DNA of 13,713 nt, taken from Syntrophaceae bacterium. GTDB taxonomy: Bacteria > Desulfobacterota > Syntrophorhabdia > Syntrophorhabdales > WCHB1-27. The position numbers and the translations under genes are program-made. The notes below the pieces were generated by a model. That model had not been told where the DNA came from, ran no database searches, and saw nothing but the letters and a program-made list of their open reading frames with translations. The stretch is taken from assembly GCA_003165115.1 (NCBI GenBank), contig PLSJ01000183.1:1-13713 (forward strand). The letters are read 5' to 3'. This document shows, in pieces, positions 5,852 through 13,679 of this stretch (within the stretch, counting starts at the first letter, position 1; each line of letters begins with the position of its first letter).

Positions 5852-7171
5852 ATGGATGTGACAATGCTTTCACGGCTACAGTTTGCGGCGGCCACCTATT
5901 TTCACTTTCTCTTTGTGCCCCTGACGCTCGGGCTTTCCATCCTTCTTGCCATTATGGAGACGCGGTACCTACGGACGGGCGATATGGACTACAAGAGGAT
6001 GACCAAATTCTGGGGGAAGCTATTTCTGATAAATTTTGTCGTCGGGGTCGTGACCGGCATCACCCTCGAATTTCAGTTCGGTACCAACTGGTCCCGGTAT
6101 TCGCGCTACGTGGGCGACATTTTCGGCCCCCTCCTCGCCGTCGAGGCCACGGTTGCCTTCTTTCTCGAATCGACCTTCATTGCCGCATGGGCCCTGGGCT
6201 GGGACCGCCTCTCACGCAAGGCGCACGCGACCGTTATCTGGCTCGTGGCCATTGCCGCCAACCTCTCCGCCGTCTGGATCCTCATCGCCAATGCCTGGAT
6301 GCAGCACCCCGTCGGATACGTGATGAAGGACGGCCGCCCCGTCCTGTCCGATTTTCTCGCGATAATAAGTCAGAAGTACGCATGGCTGACGATTTTCCAT
6401 ACCCTCAGCGCGGCCTATGCCGTGTCGGGCTTCTTTGTCATGGGGGTGAGCGCATATCATATCCTGCGCACGCAGTTTCCCGGGATTTTTCAGAAGTCCT
6501 TCAGGATGGGACTTGCGATGGCGCTGGTATTCACTATTCTCGTCGCCCTGAACGGGCACGAGGACGCGGTGAATCTCGCGGTCGCGCAGCCGGCGAAGAT
6601 GGCCGCCCTGGAGACCCACTGGAAGACGCAGGAAAAGGCCCCGATCTATCTGCTGGCGGTACCCGATGAGGCGCACGGCCGCAACAGCGTCGAGATCGGC
6701 CCGATACCGGGCGCCTTGAGTATTCTGGCTTTTCTCGACCCGAATGCCAGGGTGACGGGTCTCGCGGATATCCCCGCGGATGAGAGGCCCCCCGTCACGG
6801 CGACCTTCGTCTCCTTCCGCCTGATGGTCACCCTGGGGACGGTCATGCTGCTGCTCGCCATCATTGCTTTGTGGCGCCGCAACAGGCTCGACTCCAGTCC
6901 CCGTCTTCTCCGGACGCTGCTGTGGTTCATCCCTTTTCCATACCTGACGGTATTATTGGGATGGACGGTCGCCGAAGTGGGAAGGCAGCCGTGGATCGTC
7001 TACGGCCTTCTGAGGACGTCGATGGCTTCTTCGCCCGTTGACGCGTCGCAGGTCGTCGTTTCGCTCGTCGCGTTCATTCTGTTGTACGGACTGATCGGCG
7101 CCACGGCCTTCTGGCTGATGGCGCGGTGGGTGCGCAAGGGGCCGGAATCCGTCATGAAGGCCGACCTTTAA
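5852..7171 (+). CDS. cydA: Cytochrome bd quinol oxidase subunit I
   Basis: A 439-residue integral membrane protein, the haem-carrying subunit that oxidises quinol and reduces oxygen to water without pumping protons. His18 in TYFHFLFVPLTLGL is the b595-type ligand. Glu98 and Glu106 (AVEATVAFFLEST) match the proton-path glutamates, and His183 in IFHTLSAAYAVSGFF is the b558 ligand. Met325 in SFRLM probably matches the second b558 ligand, and GRQPW is at 377-381. The Q-loop region (about 250-320) is short, without the C-terminal insert of the 522-residue Escherichia coli protein, so it belongs to the short-Q-loop type. GGGAGGAG lies just before the ATG at 5852. It is the first gene of an apparent four-gene operon, with cydB 11 bases downstream. 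In anaerobes this enzyme typically removes traces of oxygen. Confidence 0.97.
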   Translation: MDVTMLSRLQFAAATYFHFLFVPLTLGLSILLAIMETRYLRTGDMDYKRMTKFWGKLFLINFVVGVVTGITLEFQFGTNWSRYSRYVGDIFGPLLAVEATVAFFLESTFIAAWALGWDRLSRKAHATVIWLVAIAANLSAVWILIANAWMQHPVGYVMKDGRPVLSDFLAIISQKYAWLTIFHTLSAAYAVSGFFVMGVSAYHILRTQFPGIFQKSFRMGLAMALVFTILVALNGHEDAVNLAVAQPAKMAALETHWKTQEKAPIYLLAVPDEAHGRNSVEIGPIPGALSILAFLDPNARVTGLADIPADERPPVTATFVSFRLMVTLGTVMLLLAIIALWRRNRLDSSPRLLRTLLWFIPFPYLTVLLGWTVAEVGRQPWIVYGLLRTSMASSPVDASQVVVSLVAFILLYGLIGATAFWLMARWVRKGPESVMKADL

Positions 7172-7182
7172 GGAGGTTCGAT

Positions 7183-8217
7183 ATGCTCGAAACCACGTGG
7201 TTCGTGATATGGGGTGTTCTTTGGGCCGTCTATTTCATGCTGGACGGCTTCGACTTCGGCGTGGGTATGCTCTTCCCGTGGCTGGGTAAGACGGACGGGG
7301 AGAAGCGCGCGATCCTCGGGTCCATCGCTCCTTTCTGGGACGGCAACGAGGTCTGGCTGATCACGGCGGGCGGTGTCACCTTCGCCGCTTTCCCCGGCGC
7401 ATACGCGGTGCTTTTCAGCGCGCTTTACAGTCCGCTTATGATCGTCCTGTTCGCCCTCATAGTCAGGGCCGTTTCCTTTGAGTTCCGGGAGAAGATCGAT
7501 CACCCGTCCTGGCGCGCCCTCTTCGGCGCGGGCATCTTTCTCGGCAGCATACTGCCCGCCATTCTTTTCGGCGTGGCCTTCGCGAATATATTCATGGGCA
7601 TTCCGATCGATGCCGAAGGGGTGTACCGGGGGAGCATCTTCACGCTTCTCAACCCTTACGGGCTCGCGGGCGGGGTCTTCTTTTTCCTGCTGTTCGTCAT
7701 GCACGGCGCCCTTTGGATAGCGGTCAGGTCGGGGGCGGCCGTTTCCGGGCGGGCCGTGGTCCTCTCGGAGCGCGTCTGGGTGCCTCTCACCCTCGTAGCC
7801 GTGCTTTTCCTCGTCCTTACCGCCGTTTACACGAGGCTGTGGGCAAACTACGCCGTGTTGCCGGTCCTGCTGGTCGTGCCGGCCGCGGCGGTGGCCTCCC
7901 TGCTCGCCGAAAGATACTACATAAAAAAACGGCTTTTGCGAAGGGCCTTCTTTTCTTCGGCGATCGTCATCGGCACGTCCGTTCTCTTCGGGGTCCTCGG
8001 CTTGTTCCCGGACCTGCTGCCTTCGACCCTCGACCAGGCGTACAACGTGACGGTCCGAAATGCGGCCTCCACGCCGCTCAGCCTCACTATCATGCTCGTC
8101 GTCGCTGTCATTGTCGTGCCCGTGGTGATACTCTATCAGACCTGGGTTTACCGGCTCTTCCGTCAAGGGGTTGCCGCACCGGATTCGACCGGGTCGGCGT
8201 CGGAAGAAGCCTACTGA
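7183..8217 (+). CDS. cydB: Cytochrome bd quinol oxidase subunit II
   Basis: A 344-residue, highly hydrophobic partner of CydA. The family hallmarks are all present near the N-terminus: DGFDFGVGML (21-30), SIAPFWDGNEVWLITAGG (47-64), and the arginine/phenylalanine stretch RAVSFEFREKI (about 95-105). Further transmembrane segments follow, and the C-terminus is short and polar. The start is the ATG at 7183, preceded by AAGGAGG at 7170-7176; a longer in-frame version would overlap cydA by 46 bases without a ribosome binding site. It is 11 bases from cydA and 14 from the IorA-like gene. No small CydX-type subunit gene is found right after it. Confidence 0.97.
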   Translation: MLETTWFVIWGVLWAVYFMLDGFDFGVGMLFPWLGKTDGEKRAILGSIAPFWDGNEVWLITAGGVTFAAFPGAYAVLFSALYSPLMIVLFALIVRAVSFEFREKIDHPSWRALFGAGIFLGSILPAILFGVAFANIFMGIPIDAEGVYRGSIFTLLNPYGLAGGVFFFLLFVMHGALWIAVRSGAAVSGRAVVLSERVWVPLTLVAVLFLVLTAVYTRLWANYAVLPVLLVVPAAAVASLLAERYYIKKRLLRRAFFSSAIVIGTSVLFGVLGLFPDLLPSTLDQAYNVTVRNAASTPLSLTIMLVVAVIVVPVVILYQTWVYRLFRQGVAAPDSTGSASEEAY

Positions 8218-8231
8218 AGTGTGGAGGCGCG

Positions 8232-8711
8232 ATGGTTAAGGGTGTGGAGTTTATACTGAACCGGAAACGGGTGCGGGTGGAGACGGACGACGAGCGCATG
8301 CTCCTGTGGGTGCTGCGGACGGACCTCGCCCTTACCGGGACGAAATACGGCTGTGGAGAGATGCAGTGCGGGGCATGCACGGTGGTGATCGACGGGAAGG
8401 CGGCGAGGTCGTGCCAGACGCCGCTCAAGGAGGTCGCCGGGAAGGAAGTCCTCACCATCGAGGGGTTGGAGACAAACGGCAGCCTCCATCCGCTCCAGCG
8501 GGCCTTTGCGGAAATGGGCGCCCTCCAGTGCGGGTTCTGCACGCCCGGCATGATAATGAACGCCTATGCCCTGCTCATGGAACATCCGACGCCCACGGAG
8601 GCCGATATCATCGGGGGCATGGAGGGCAACCTCTGCCGGTGCGGGGCTCACACGCGGATCGTCAAGGCGATCAAGGCTGCGGCGCCGGAGATGAGGGGAG
8701 GCCGGAAATGA
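8232..8711 (+). CDS. [2Fe-2S] small subunit of a xanthine oxidase-family molybdenum hydroxylase (IorA-like)
   Basis: A 159-residue iron-sulfur protein with the two-cluster plan of the family. The plant-ferredoxin-type N-terminal domain has Cys41, Cys46, Cys49 and Cys61 (GCGEMQCGAC...SC). The C-terminal helical domain has Cys100, Cys103, Cys135 and Cys137 (QCGFC...LCRCG). It passes electrons from the molybdenum site to an acceptor. It lacks a signal peptide, as usual for this subunit, which would be carried through the Tat system with the folded large subunit. The ATG at 8232 has GGAGG at 8223-8227. It starts 14 bases after cydB and its stop overlaps the next gene by 4 bases (ATGA), indicating translational coupling. 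Relatives include isoquinoline 1-oxidoreductase alpha and aldehyde dehydrogenase small subunits; the substrate cannot be told from this subunit. Confidence 0.94.
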   Translation: MVKGVEFILNRKRVRVETDDERMLLWVLRTDLALTGTKYGCGEMQCGACTVVIDGKAARSCQTPLKEVAGKEVLTIEGLETNGSLHPLQRAFAEMGALQCGFCTPGMIMNAYALLMEHPTPTEADIIGGMEGNLCRCGAHTRIVKAIKAAAPEMRGGRK

Positions 8712-10834
8712 AAGAGAAGAAGGGTTTTTCGCCGGGTCGCCGCCGGTTCCTGAAAGGTCTGGGCGGAGGCATCTTCGTGTTTTTCGCGTTCGGGATGCTC
8801 CCGGCGCAAGAGAGGCCGCGCCAGGGCAGGGAGCTGCCCGCCGATTTCAACGCTTTTTTGCGGATCGCGCCCGATGGAAGGGTAAGCTGTTTTACGGGCA
8901 AGATCGAGATGGGGCAGGGCGTCGTGACGTCCTTCGCCCAAATACTGGCGGAAGAGCTGGACGTGCCCGTGACGTCGGTCGATATGGTGATGGGGGACAC
9001 GGACCTTTGCCCCTGGGATATGGGCACCTTCGGGTCGCGAAGCACCCGCTTTTTCGGCCCGCCCCTGCGAGAGGCGGCGGCCGAGGCCAGGGCCGTGCTG
9101 ATCGGGCTGGCCGCGGAGCGCCTCGGCGTCGACAAAGGGCAGCTCGTTGTAGAGGCCGGCGTGGTGCGGGACCGCAAAAACAGTGGAAAACGGATCGGTT
9201 ACGGCCAACTGGGCCGGGGGAAGACCATCGAGCGCCACGTGACGCCGAAGCCCTCGCCGAAGCGGGTCTCGGACTACAAAGTTGTCGGAAAGGCGACGCC
9301 GCACAACGACGGTGTGGCGAAGGTGACGGGCAGGGCGACGTACGCAGGGGACGTCCGTCTGCCCGGCATGCTCTACGCCTGCGTGTTGAAGCCGCCCGCC
9401 CATGGGGCAAAGCTGAAAAGCGTCGACACGTCCGCGGTAGAGGGCGACAAAGAGACGATCCTGGTGCGGGACGGCGACCTGATCGCGGTGCTCCACCGAT
9501 ATCCGGACGGCGCGGAGACCGCCATTGCCAAAATAAAGGCCATGTGGGACGTGCCGCGGAGCGACCTCGATCCGAAGACCATCTACCCGCATCTGCTCAA
9601 GGTGGCGCCGCCGGGAGAGACGGTGAGCGAAGGGGGAGACCTGAAGGCGGGCGAAAGGCTGGCGCGCAGGACGTTCGATGCGACCTACCGCGACCACTAC
9701 ATGGCGCACGCCGCGATCGAAACGCACACCGCCCTCGCCAGTTTCAAAGGGGGCAGGATGACCGTGTGGGCGTCCACGCAGAACCCCTTCGGGGCGAGAG
9801 AAGAGATCGCAGCCGCCCTGGCGCTCCCCGCGGAAAAGGTGCGGGTCGTGGCGCCCTTTGTCGGGGGCGGCTTCGGTGGAAAAACCTTCAACGTGCAGGC
9901 GGTGGCGGCATCCCGGCTCGCAAAGCTCACAGGACGGCCCGTGCAGGTGGCCTGGAGGCGCGATGAGGAGTTCTTCCACGACACGTTCCGGCCCGCCGGA
10001 CTGGCGCACATCGGCTCCGGCGTGAGCGGCGACGGCCGGATCGTGTCGTGGGCCTATGACGTCTATTTCTCCGGTCCGAGAGGGGCGGGGCAGCTCTATG
10101 CGATACCGAACCACCGTGAGCTGTCCCACGGCCATTACACCGGCATCACCGGCGCGCACCCCTTCCGCACGGGCGCATGGCGGGCGCCGGGCTCAAATTT
10201 CAACACCTTCGCAAGGGAGTCCCACATCGATATGACGGCATCGTCGCTCGGCATCGATCCCGTCGAGTTCCGCCTCAAGAACCTCGGTGAAAAGCGGATG
10301 GCGGCTGCGCTCACCGCTGCCGCGGAGAGGTTCGGGTGGAAAAAGGGCGCGACCCCCAGCGGGCGCGGGTTGGGCGTCGCCTGCGCGGAAGACGCCGGGA
10401 CTTACGTGGCCGCCATAGGGGAAGTGGACGTCGACCGGACATCGGGACGCGTGCGGGTAAAGCGCATCGTCTGCGCCCAGGATATGGGCGCCGTCATCAA
10501 CCCGGACGGCGCCGCTGCCCAGATGGAAGGCGCCCTCTTCATGGGGCTGGGCCAGGCCCTGACGGAAGAGGTCCCGTTCAAAGGGGGAGCGGTGCTCGTG
10601 AAGAACTTCGACACCTACGAGATACCGCGCTTCTCGTGGCTGCCGCGGATCGAGACGGTGCTGGTCGAGAACAATGAGGTGCCGCCGCAAGGCGGCGGGG
10701 AGCCGCCCATTACCGTGGTGGCCGCGTCTATCGGCAATGCCATCTTCGATGCCGTGGGCGCCCGCCTCTTCGACCTCCCCATGACGCCGGAACGGGTGAA
10801 GGAGGCGATGGCCGGGAGGCGGGCCAAATCTTGA
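8708..10834 (+). CDS. Molybdopterin-binding large subunit of a periplasmic molybdenum hydroxylase (IorB-like)
   Basis: A 708-residue protein of the xanthine dehydrogenase/aldehyde oxidase family. It begins with a twin-arginine signal (GRRRFLKGLGGG, 10-21) followed by a hydrophobic run, so it is exported folded to the periplasm. The order is the IorB one: an N-terminal molybdenum-binding segment (about 45-155, with IEMGQG), an a/b hammerhead region (about 208-290, GRATYAGDVRLPGMLY), then the main molybdenum-binding part. The latter has VGGGFGGK (385-392), RTGAWRAPG (487-495) and the catalytic base Glu665 in GGGEPP. It hydroxylates an aldehyde or N-heterocycle with oxygen from water; the substrate is not predictable. 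The ATG at 8708 has GGGGAGG shortly before it. No cytochrome c subunit or XdhC-type maturation gene is adjacent, so its electron acceptor is open. Position behind cydAB suggests the quinone pool. Confidence 0.94.
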   Translation: MKEKKGFSPGRRRFLKGLGGGIFVFFAFGMLPAQERPRQGRELPADFNAFLRIAPDGRVSCFTGKIEMGQGVVTSFAQILAEELDVPVTSVDMVMGDTDLCPWDMGTFGSRSTRFFGPPLREAAAEARAVLIGLAAERLGVDKGQLVVEAGVVRDRKNSGKRIGYGQLGRGKTIERHVTPKPSPKRVSDYKVVGKATPHNDGVAKVTGRATYAGDVRLPGMLYACVLKPPAHGAKLKSVDTSAVEGDKETILVRDGDLIAVLHRYPDGAETAIAKIKAMWDVPRSDLDPKTIYPHLLKVAPPGETVSEGGDLKAGERLARRTFDATYRDHYMAHAAIETHTALASFKGGRMTVWASTQNPFGAREEIAAALALPAEKVRVVAPFVGGGFGGKTFNVQAVAASRLAKLTGRPVQVAWRRDEEFFHDTFRPAGLAHIGSGVSGDGRIVSWAYDVYFSGPRGAGQLYAIPNHRELSHGHYTGITGAHPFRTGAWRAPGSNFNTFARESHIDMTASSLGIDPVEFRLKNLGEKRMAAALTAAAERFGWKKGATPSGRGLGVACAEDAGTYVAAIGEVDVDRTSGRVRVKRIVCAQDMGAVINPDGAAAQMEGALFMGLGQALTEEVPFKGGAVLVKNFDTYEIPRFSWLPRIETVLVENNEVPPQGGGEPPITVVAASIGNAIFDAVGARLFDLPMTPERVKEAMAGRRAKS

Positions 10835-10859
10835 CAATCCCGGCGCCTGCTCCTACAAT
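10831..10859 (+). promoter_or_regulatory. Near-consensus sigma-70 promoter for the M16 peptidase pair
   Basis: TTGACA (10831-10836), a 17-bp spacer and TACAAT (10854-10859): a -35 box identical to consensus, ideal spacing and one mismatch in the -10. The -35 box overlaps the TGA stop of the IorB-like gene at 10832-10834. The predicted start leaves a leader of about 24 bases before the GTG at 10890. The peptidase pair can thus be transcribed independently of the upstream operon. Confidence 0.82.
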
Positions 10860-10889
10860 CAAGAATACCGTGTTGCCCTGGGGGTGGTA

Positions 10890-12269
10890 GTGAAAAGACT
10901 TTTATTGCTTGTCTGCCTTGCCGCCGCGGGCGTCCTGCCCCTGTTTTCCCCGGCCGCCGCGGCCCTTGCCGACCATGTAACCGAGGTGACCCTTGCGAAC
11001 GGCCTGAAAGTCATTCTCCTGGAGAACCATAAAGCCCCCCTCGTGACCTTCCAGGTGTGGTACAGGGTGGGCTCCCGCAACGAGCAAACGGGGAAGACGG
11101 GCCTTTCTCATATGCTGGAGCATATGATGTTCAAGGGGACGGAAAAGATAGGTCCGGACGTGTTTTCGCGTATCATCGCCCAGAACGGCGGCGACGACAA
11201 CGCGTTCACCTCGACCGATTTCACCGCCTATTTCGAGAATATGAGCGCCGACCGCGTCGGCATACCGGTAGAGCTGGAGTCGGACAGGATGCACGGTCTT
11301 CTCCTGAGAGAGGAGGACTTCAAGACCGAGCGGCCCGTGGTAATGGAAGAGCGGCGGATGAGGACGGAAGACAAGCCCAAGGCCGTGATGGGCGAGCAAC
11401 TGGCGGCTGCCGCCTTTTTGATCCAGCCCTATCACTGGCCCGTCATCGGCTGGATGCAGGACATAGCCCGATACACGGTCGATGACCTGAAGAGTTACTA
11501 CAAGACCTACTACCTTCCGGTAAATGCGGTTGTCGTGGTTGCGGGCGATTTCAGGAAAGAGTCGCTCCTCCCCATGATCGAAAAGGCGTTCGGGCCGATC
11601 CCGGCCGGCGTCGCCCCAGACCAGCGGAGAGATAAGGAAGAGCCCCAACTGGGCGAGCGGCGGATCGTCGTCCGGAAGGAAGCCCAGCTCGCGTCGGTCG
11701 AGATGACGTACCACGTACCCAACCTGCACTCGCCGGACAGCTACGTGCTCGAAGTGATCGCCTCGCTCCTGTCGGGCGGCGAGAGCTCGAGGCTCAACCA
11801 GACGCTGGTGCGGGATAAGCAGCTCGCCCTGAGCGTTGCGGCCGATAACGAGCTTGTCTCCAGGGACCCGAACCTGTTTTCCGTATCGGCCGATGTGCTG
11901 CCGGGAAAAACCACGGATGTCGTCGAGAAGGCCCTGCTGGCCGAGATAGAGCTTCTGCAAAAAACACCCGTGGGGGCACGCGAGCTGGAAAAGGCGAAAA
12001 ACCAGTTAGAGGCGGGTTTTACCTTCGCCCAGGATTCGATCTTCGCTCAGGCCATGATGATTGCCACGTATGAGATCGTCTCGTCCTGGCGGGACGCCGA
12101 CAAGTATGTTCCCGCCATCCGGGCGGTGACGGCAGCCGATGTGAAAAGGGTCGCGCAAAAATACCTTGTGCCCGAGAACTGCGTCGCCGCGCGTCTCGTT
12201 CCGATCCCTTCCACACAGCAAAAGCCCGTGGAACAAGGCTCTCCGAAACAAGAACAAATCGTGAGGTGA
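10890..12269 (+). CDS. Exported M16 zinc peptidase, catalytic subunit
   Basis: A 459-residue insulinase-family (M16B) peptidase. A Sec signal peptide (KR, then a leucine/alanine-rich stretch) probably ends at AALA-DH, so it acts in the periplasm. The inverted zinc motif HMLEH is at 74-78 (GLSHMLEHMMFKG) and the third ligand is Glu153/Glu154 in VVMEERR, about 75 residues on as the family requires. The C-terminal half is the second M16 domain, but where active single-chain partners have RGLAYS it reads RDKQLALSV, so the substrate-binding Arg/Tyr pair is missing. I prefer the GTG at 10890: GGGGGTGG lies just before it and a strong promoter is upstream. A GTG two codons earlier is possible. The next gene supplies the complementary half, 9 bases downstream, so an obligate heterodimer is likely. 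Confidence 0.93.
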   Translation: MKRLLLLVCLAAAGVLPLFSPAAAALADHVTEVTLANGLKVILLENHKAPLVTFQVWYRVGSRNEQTGKTGLSHMLEHMMFKGTEKIGPDVFSRIIAQNGGDDNAFTSTDFTAYFENMSADRVGIPVELESDRMHGLLLREEDFKTERPVVMEERRMRTEDKPKAVMGEQLAAAAFLIQPYHWPVIGWMQDIARYTVDDLKSYYKTYYLPVNAVVVVAGDFRKESLLPMIEKAFGPIPAGVAPDQRRDKEEPQLGERRIVVRKEAQLASVEMTYHVPNLHSPDSYVLEVIASLLSGGESSRLNQTLVRDKQLALSVAADNELVSRDPNLFSVSADVLPGKTTDVVEKALLAEIELLQKTPVGARELEKAKNQLEAGFTFAQDSIFAQAMMIATYEIVSSWRDADKYVPAIRAVTAADVKRVAQKYLVPENCVAARLVPIPSTQQKPVEQGSPKQEQIVR

Positions 12270-12278
12270 GGAGATAGG

Positions 12279-13604
12279 ATGAGAAGGATCGCATCGTCCG
12301 TCTGCGTCGCTTTATTTTGTGTCGTTGCTTCATGGGGGTCCGCGTTCGCCTTTCCGCCCATTCAGCGGACGGTGCTCGACAACGGCCTGGTCCTCCTGGT
12401 GTCGGAGGAGCACTCGCTTCCCTTCATGACGATCAATCTTATGGTCAAGACAGGCTCCAAGGACGATCCGCCGGGAGAGGAGGGAGTGGCGGAGCTGAGC
12501 GCCACGAGCCTGCTTTTGGGGGCCGCCGGCAGGACGCTCAAACAGATCAACGAGGAGCTCGATTTCATGGGCGCCAACATGGACACGAGCGCCAATAAAG
12601 ATTACACCACCGTCAGCCTACGGGTCTTGAAGAAGGACCTGGAACGGGGCTTTTCCATCTTCATGGACGTGCTGACGAAACCCACCTTTCCCGCGGACGA
12701 GGTTAAAAAAGAGATATCCCGCACGCTGGCCGCTATCCAGGCGCTGCAGGACAGGCCGGGGGCCGTGGCCGACCGGGCGTTCCAGAAGGCCCTGTACCTG
12801 GGAGGCCCGTACGGTCATCCCACGGAAGGCACACGGGAGTCTGTGTCGAAGCTGACCCGCGAGGCTGTAAGACGGTTTCATGGTCTCCATTATCACCCCG
12901 ACAACGCAATCCTGAGCGTCGTTGGAGATATAGACCAACGTTCTATCGACGGATATATGGCGCCCTGGCTCAAAAAATGGCCGAAGGCAGGACTTTCGGA
13001 AAAGCGGATCGAGGTAAAGTTTTCCACCCGTAAAGAGACCATAAAGGTCAACAAGCCGGTGACCCAATCGAACATCGTCATCGGCAACGGCGGGATGAGC
13101 CGTGATAATCCGGATTACTACGCGGCCCAGGTGATGAACTATATCCTCGGCGCGGGCAGCCTCACGTCGCGCCTCATGGAGGATATCAGGAACAAGAGGG
13201 GGCTGGCTTACTCCGTGGCCAGCGCATTCGAGGCGCGGAAATATCCGGGGCCGTTCATGGTCTTTCTCCAGACAAAGAACAGCTCGGCGAACGAGGCAAT
13301 CAAGGCGGCCATGGAGAACCTGGAGCGGGTGCGCACCGAGCTTGTCTCTGAAAAAGAGCTGGAGGACGCGAAGAAGTACCTCGTCGGAAATTTCCCTCAA
13401 AGGTTCAGCACCCAGTCAAGGATCGCCTCATTCTTCGCGCAGGTCGAATACTACGGTCTCGGTCTTGACTATCCTGAAAAGTATCCTTCCCTTATCAACG
13501 GCATCACGAGGCAGGACGTGCTCAGGGTGGCGCGGGCTTATGTCCGCCCCGACGAGTCCGTTACCGTGGTCGTCGCCGATTTGAAAGAGGCGGGGCTGAA
13601 ATAA
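12279..13604 (+). CDS. Exported M16 peptidase-like protein, non-catalytic partner subunit
   Basis: A 441-residue M16 family protein with a Sec signal peptide (MRR, hydrophobic core, SAFA-F cleavage near residue 24). Where the zinc motif should be it reads GVAELSATSLL (69-79), with Glu72, Ala75 and Thr76 replacing His, Glu and His, so it cannot bind zinc or cleave alone. It keeps the C-terminal NKRGLAYSV motif with Arg307 and Tyr311, the pair that contacts substrate in M16B enzymes. This mirrors mitochondrial processing peptidase and bacterial two-gene M16B peptidases, in which one chain carries zinc and the other the Arg/Tyr pair. AGGAGA precedes the ATG at 12279; the 9-base gap to the catalytic subunit indicates co-transcription and paired synthesis. 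The substrate is unknown. Confidence 0.93.
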   Translation: MRRIASSVCVALFCVVASWGSAFAFPPIQRTVLDNGLVLLVSEEHSLPFMTINLMVKTGSKDDPPGEEGVAELSATSLLLGAAGRTLKQINEELDFMGANMDTSANKDYTTVSLRVLKKDLERGFSIFMDVLTKPTFPADEVKKEISRTLAAIQALQDRPGAVADRAFQKALYLGGPYGHPTEGTRESVSKLTREAVRRFHGLHYHPDNAILSVVGDIDQRSIDGYMAPWLKKWPKAGLSEKRIEVKFSTRKETIKVNKPVTQSNIVIGNGGMSRDNPDYYAAQVMNYILGAGSLTSRLMEDIRNKRGLAYSVASAFEARKYPGPFMVFLQTKNSSANEAIKAAMENLERVRTELVSEKELEDAKKYLVGNFPQRFSTQSRIASFFAQVEYYGLGLDYPEKYPSLINGITRQDVLRVARAYVRPDESVTVVVADLKEAGLK

Positions 13605-13679
13605 CGGCCTTTTCCGCGAACGCATGTTTACTGCGTCGTCGCATGAATCCCATGAAAACCATTTCACAGGAGGCGGACA

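Noticed and set aside
8648..10159. 503-codon minus-strand open frame opposite the IorB-like gene
   Set aside because: The Arg/His-rich sequence without domains mirrors a clearly identified molybdenum hydroxylase. Similar long antisense frames lie opposite the sulfatase, cydB and the first M16 gene for the same compositional reason.
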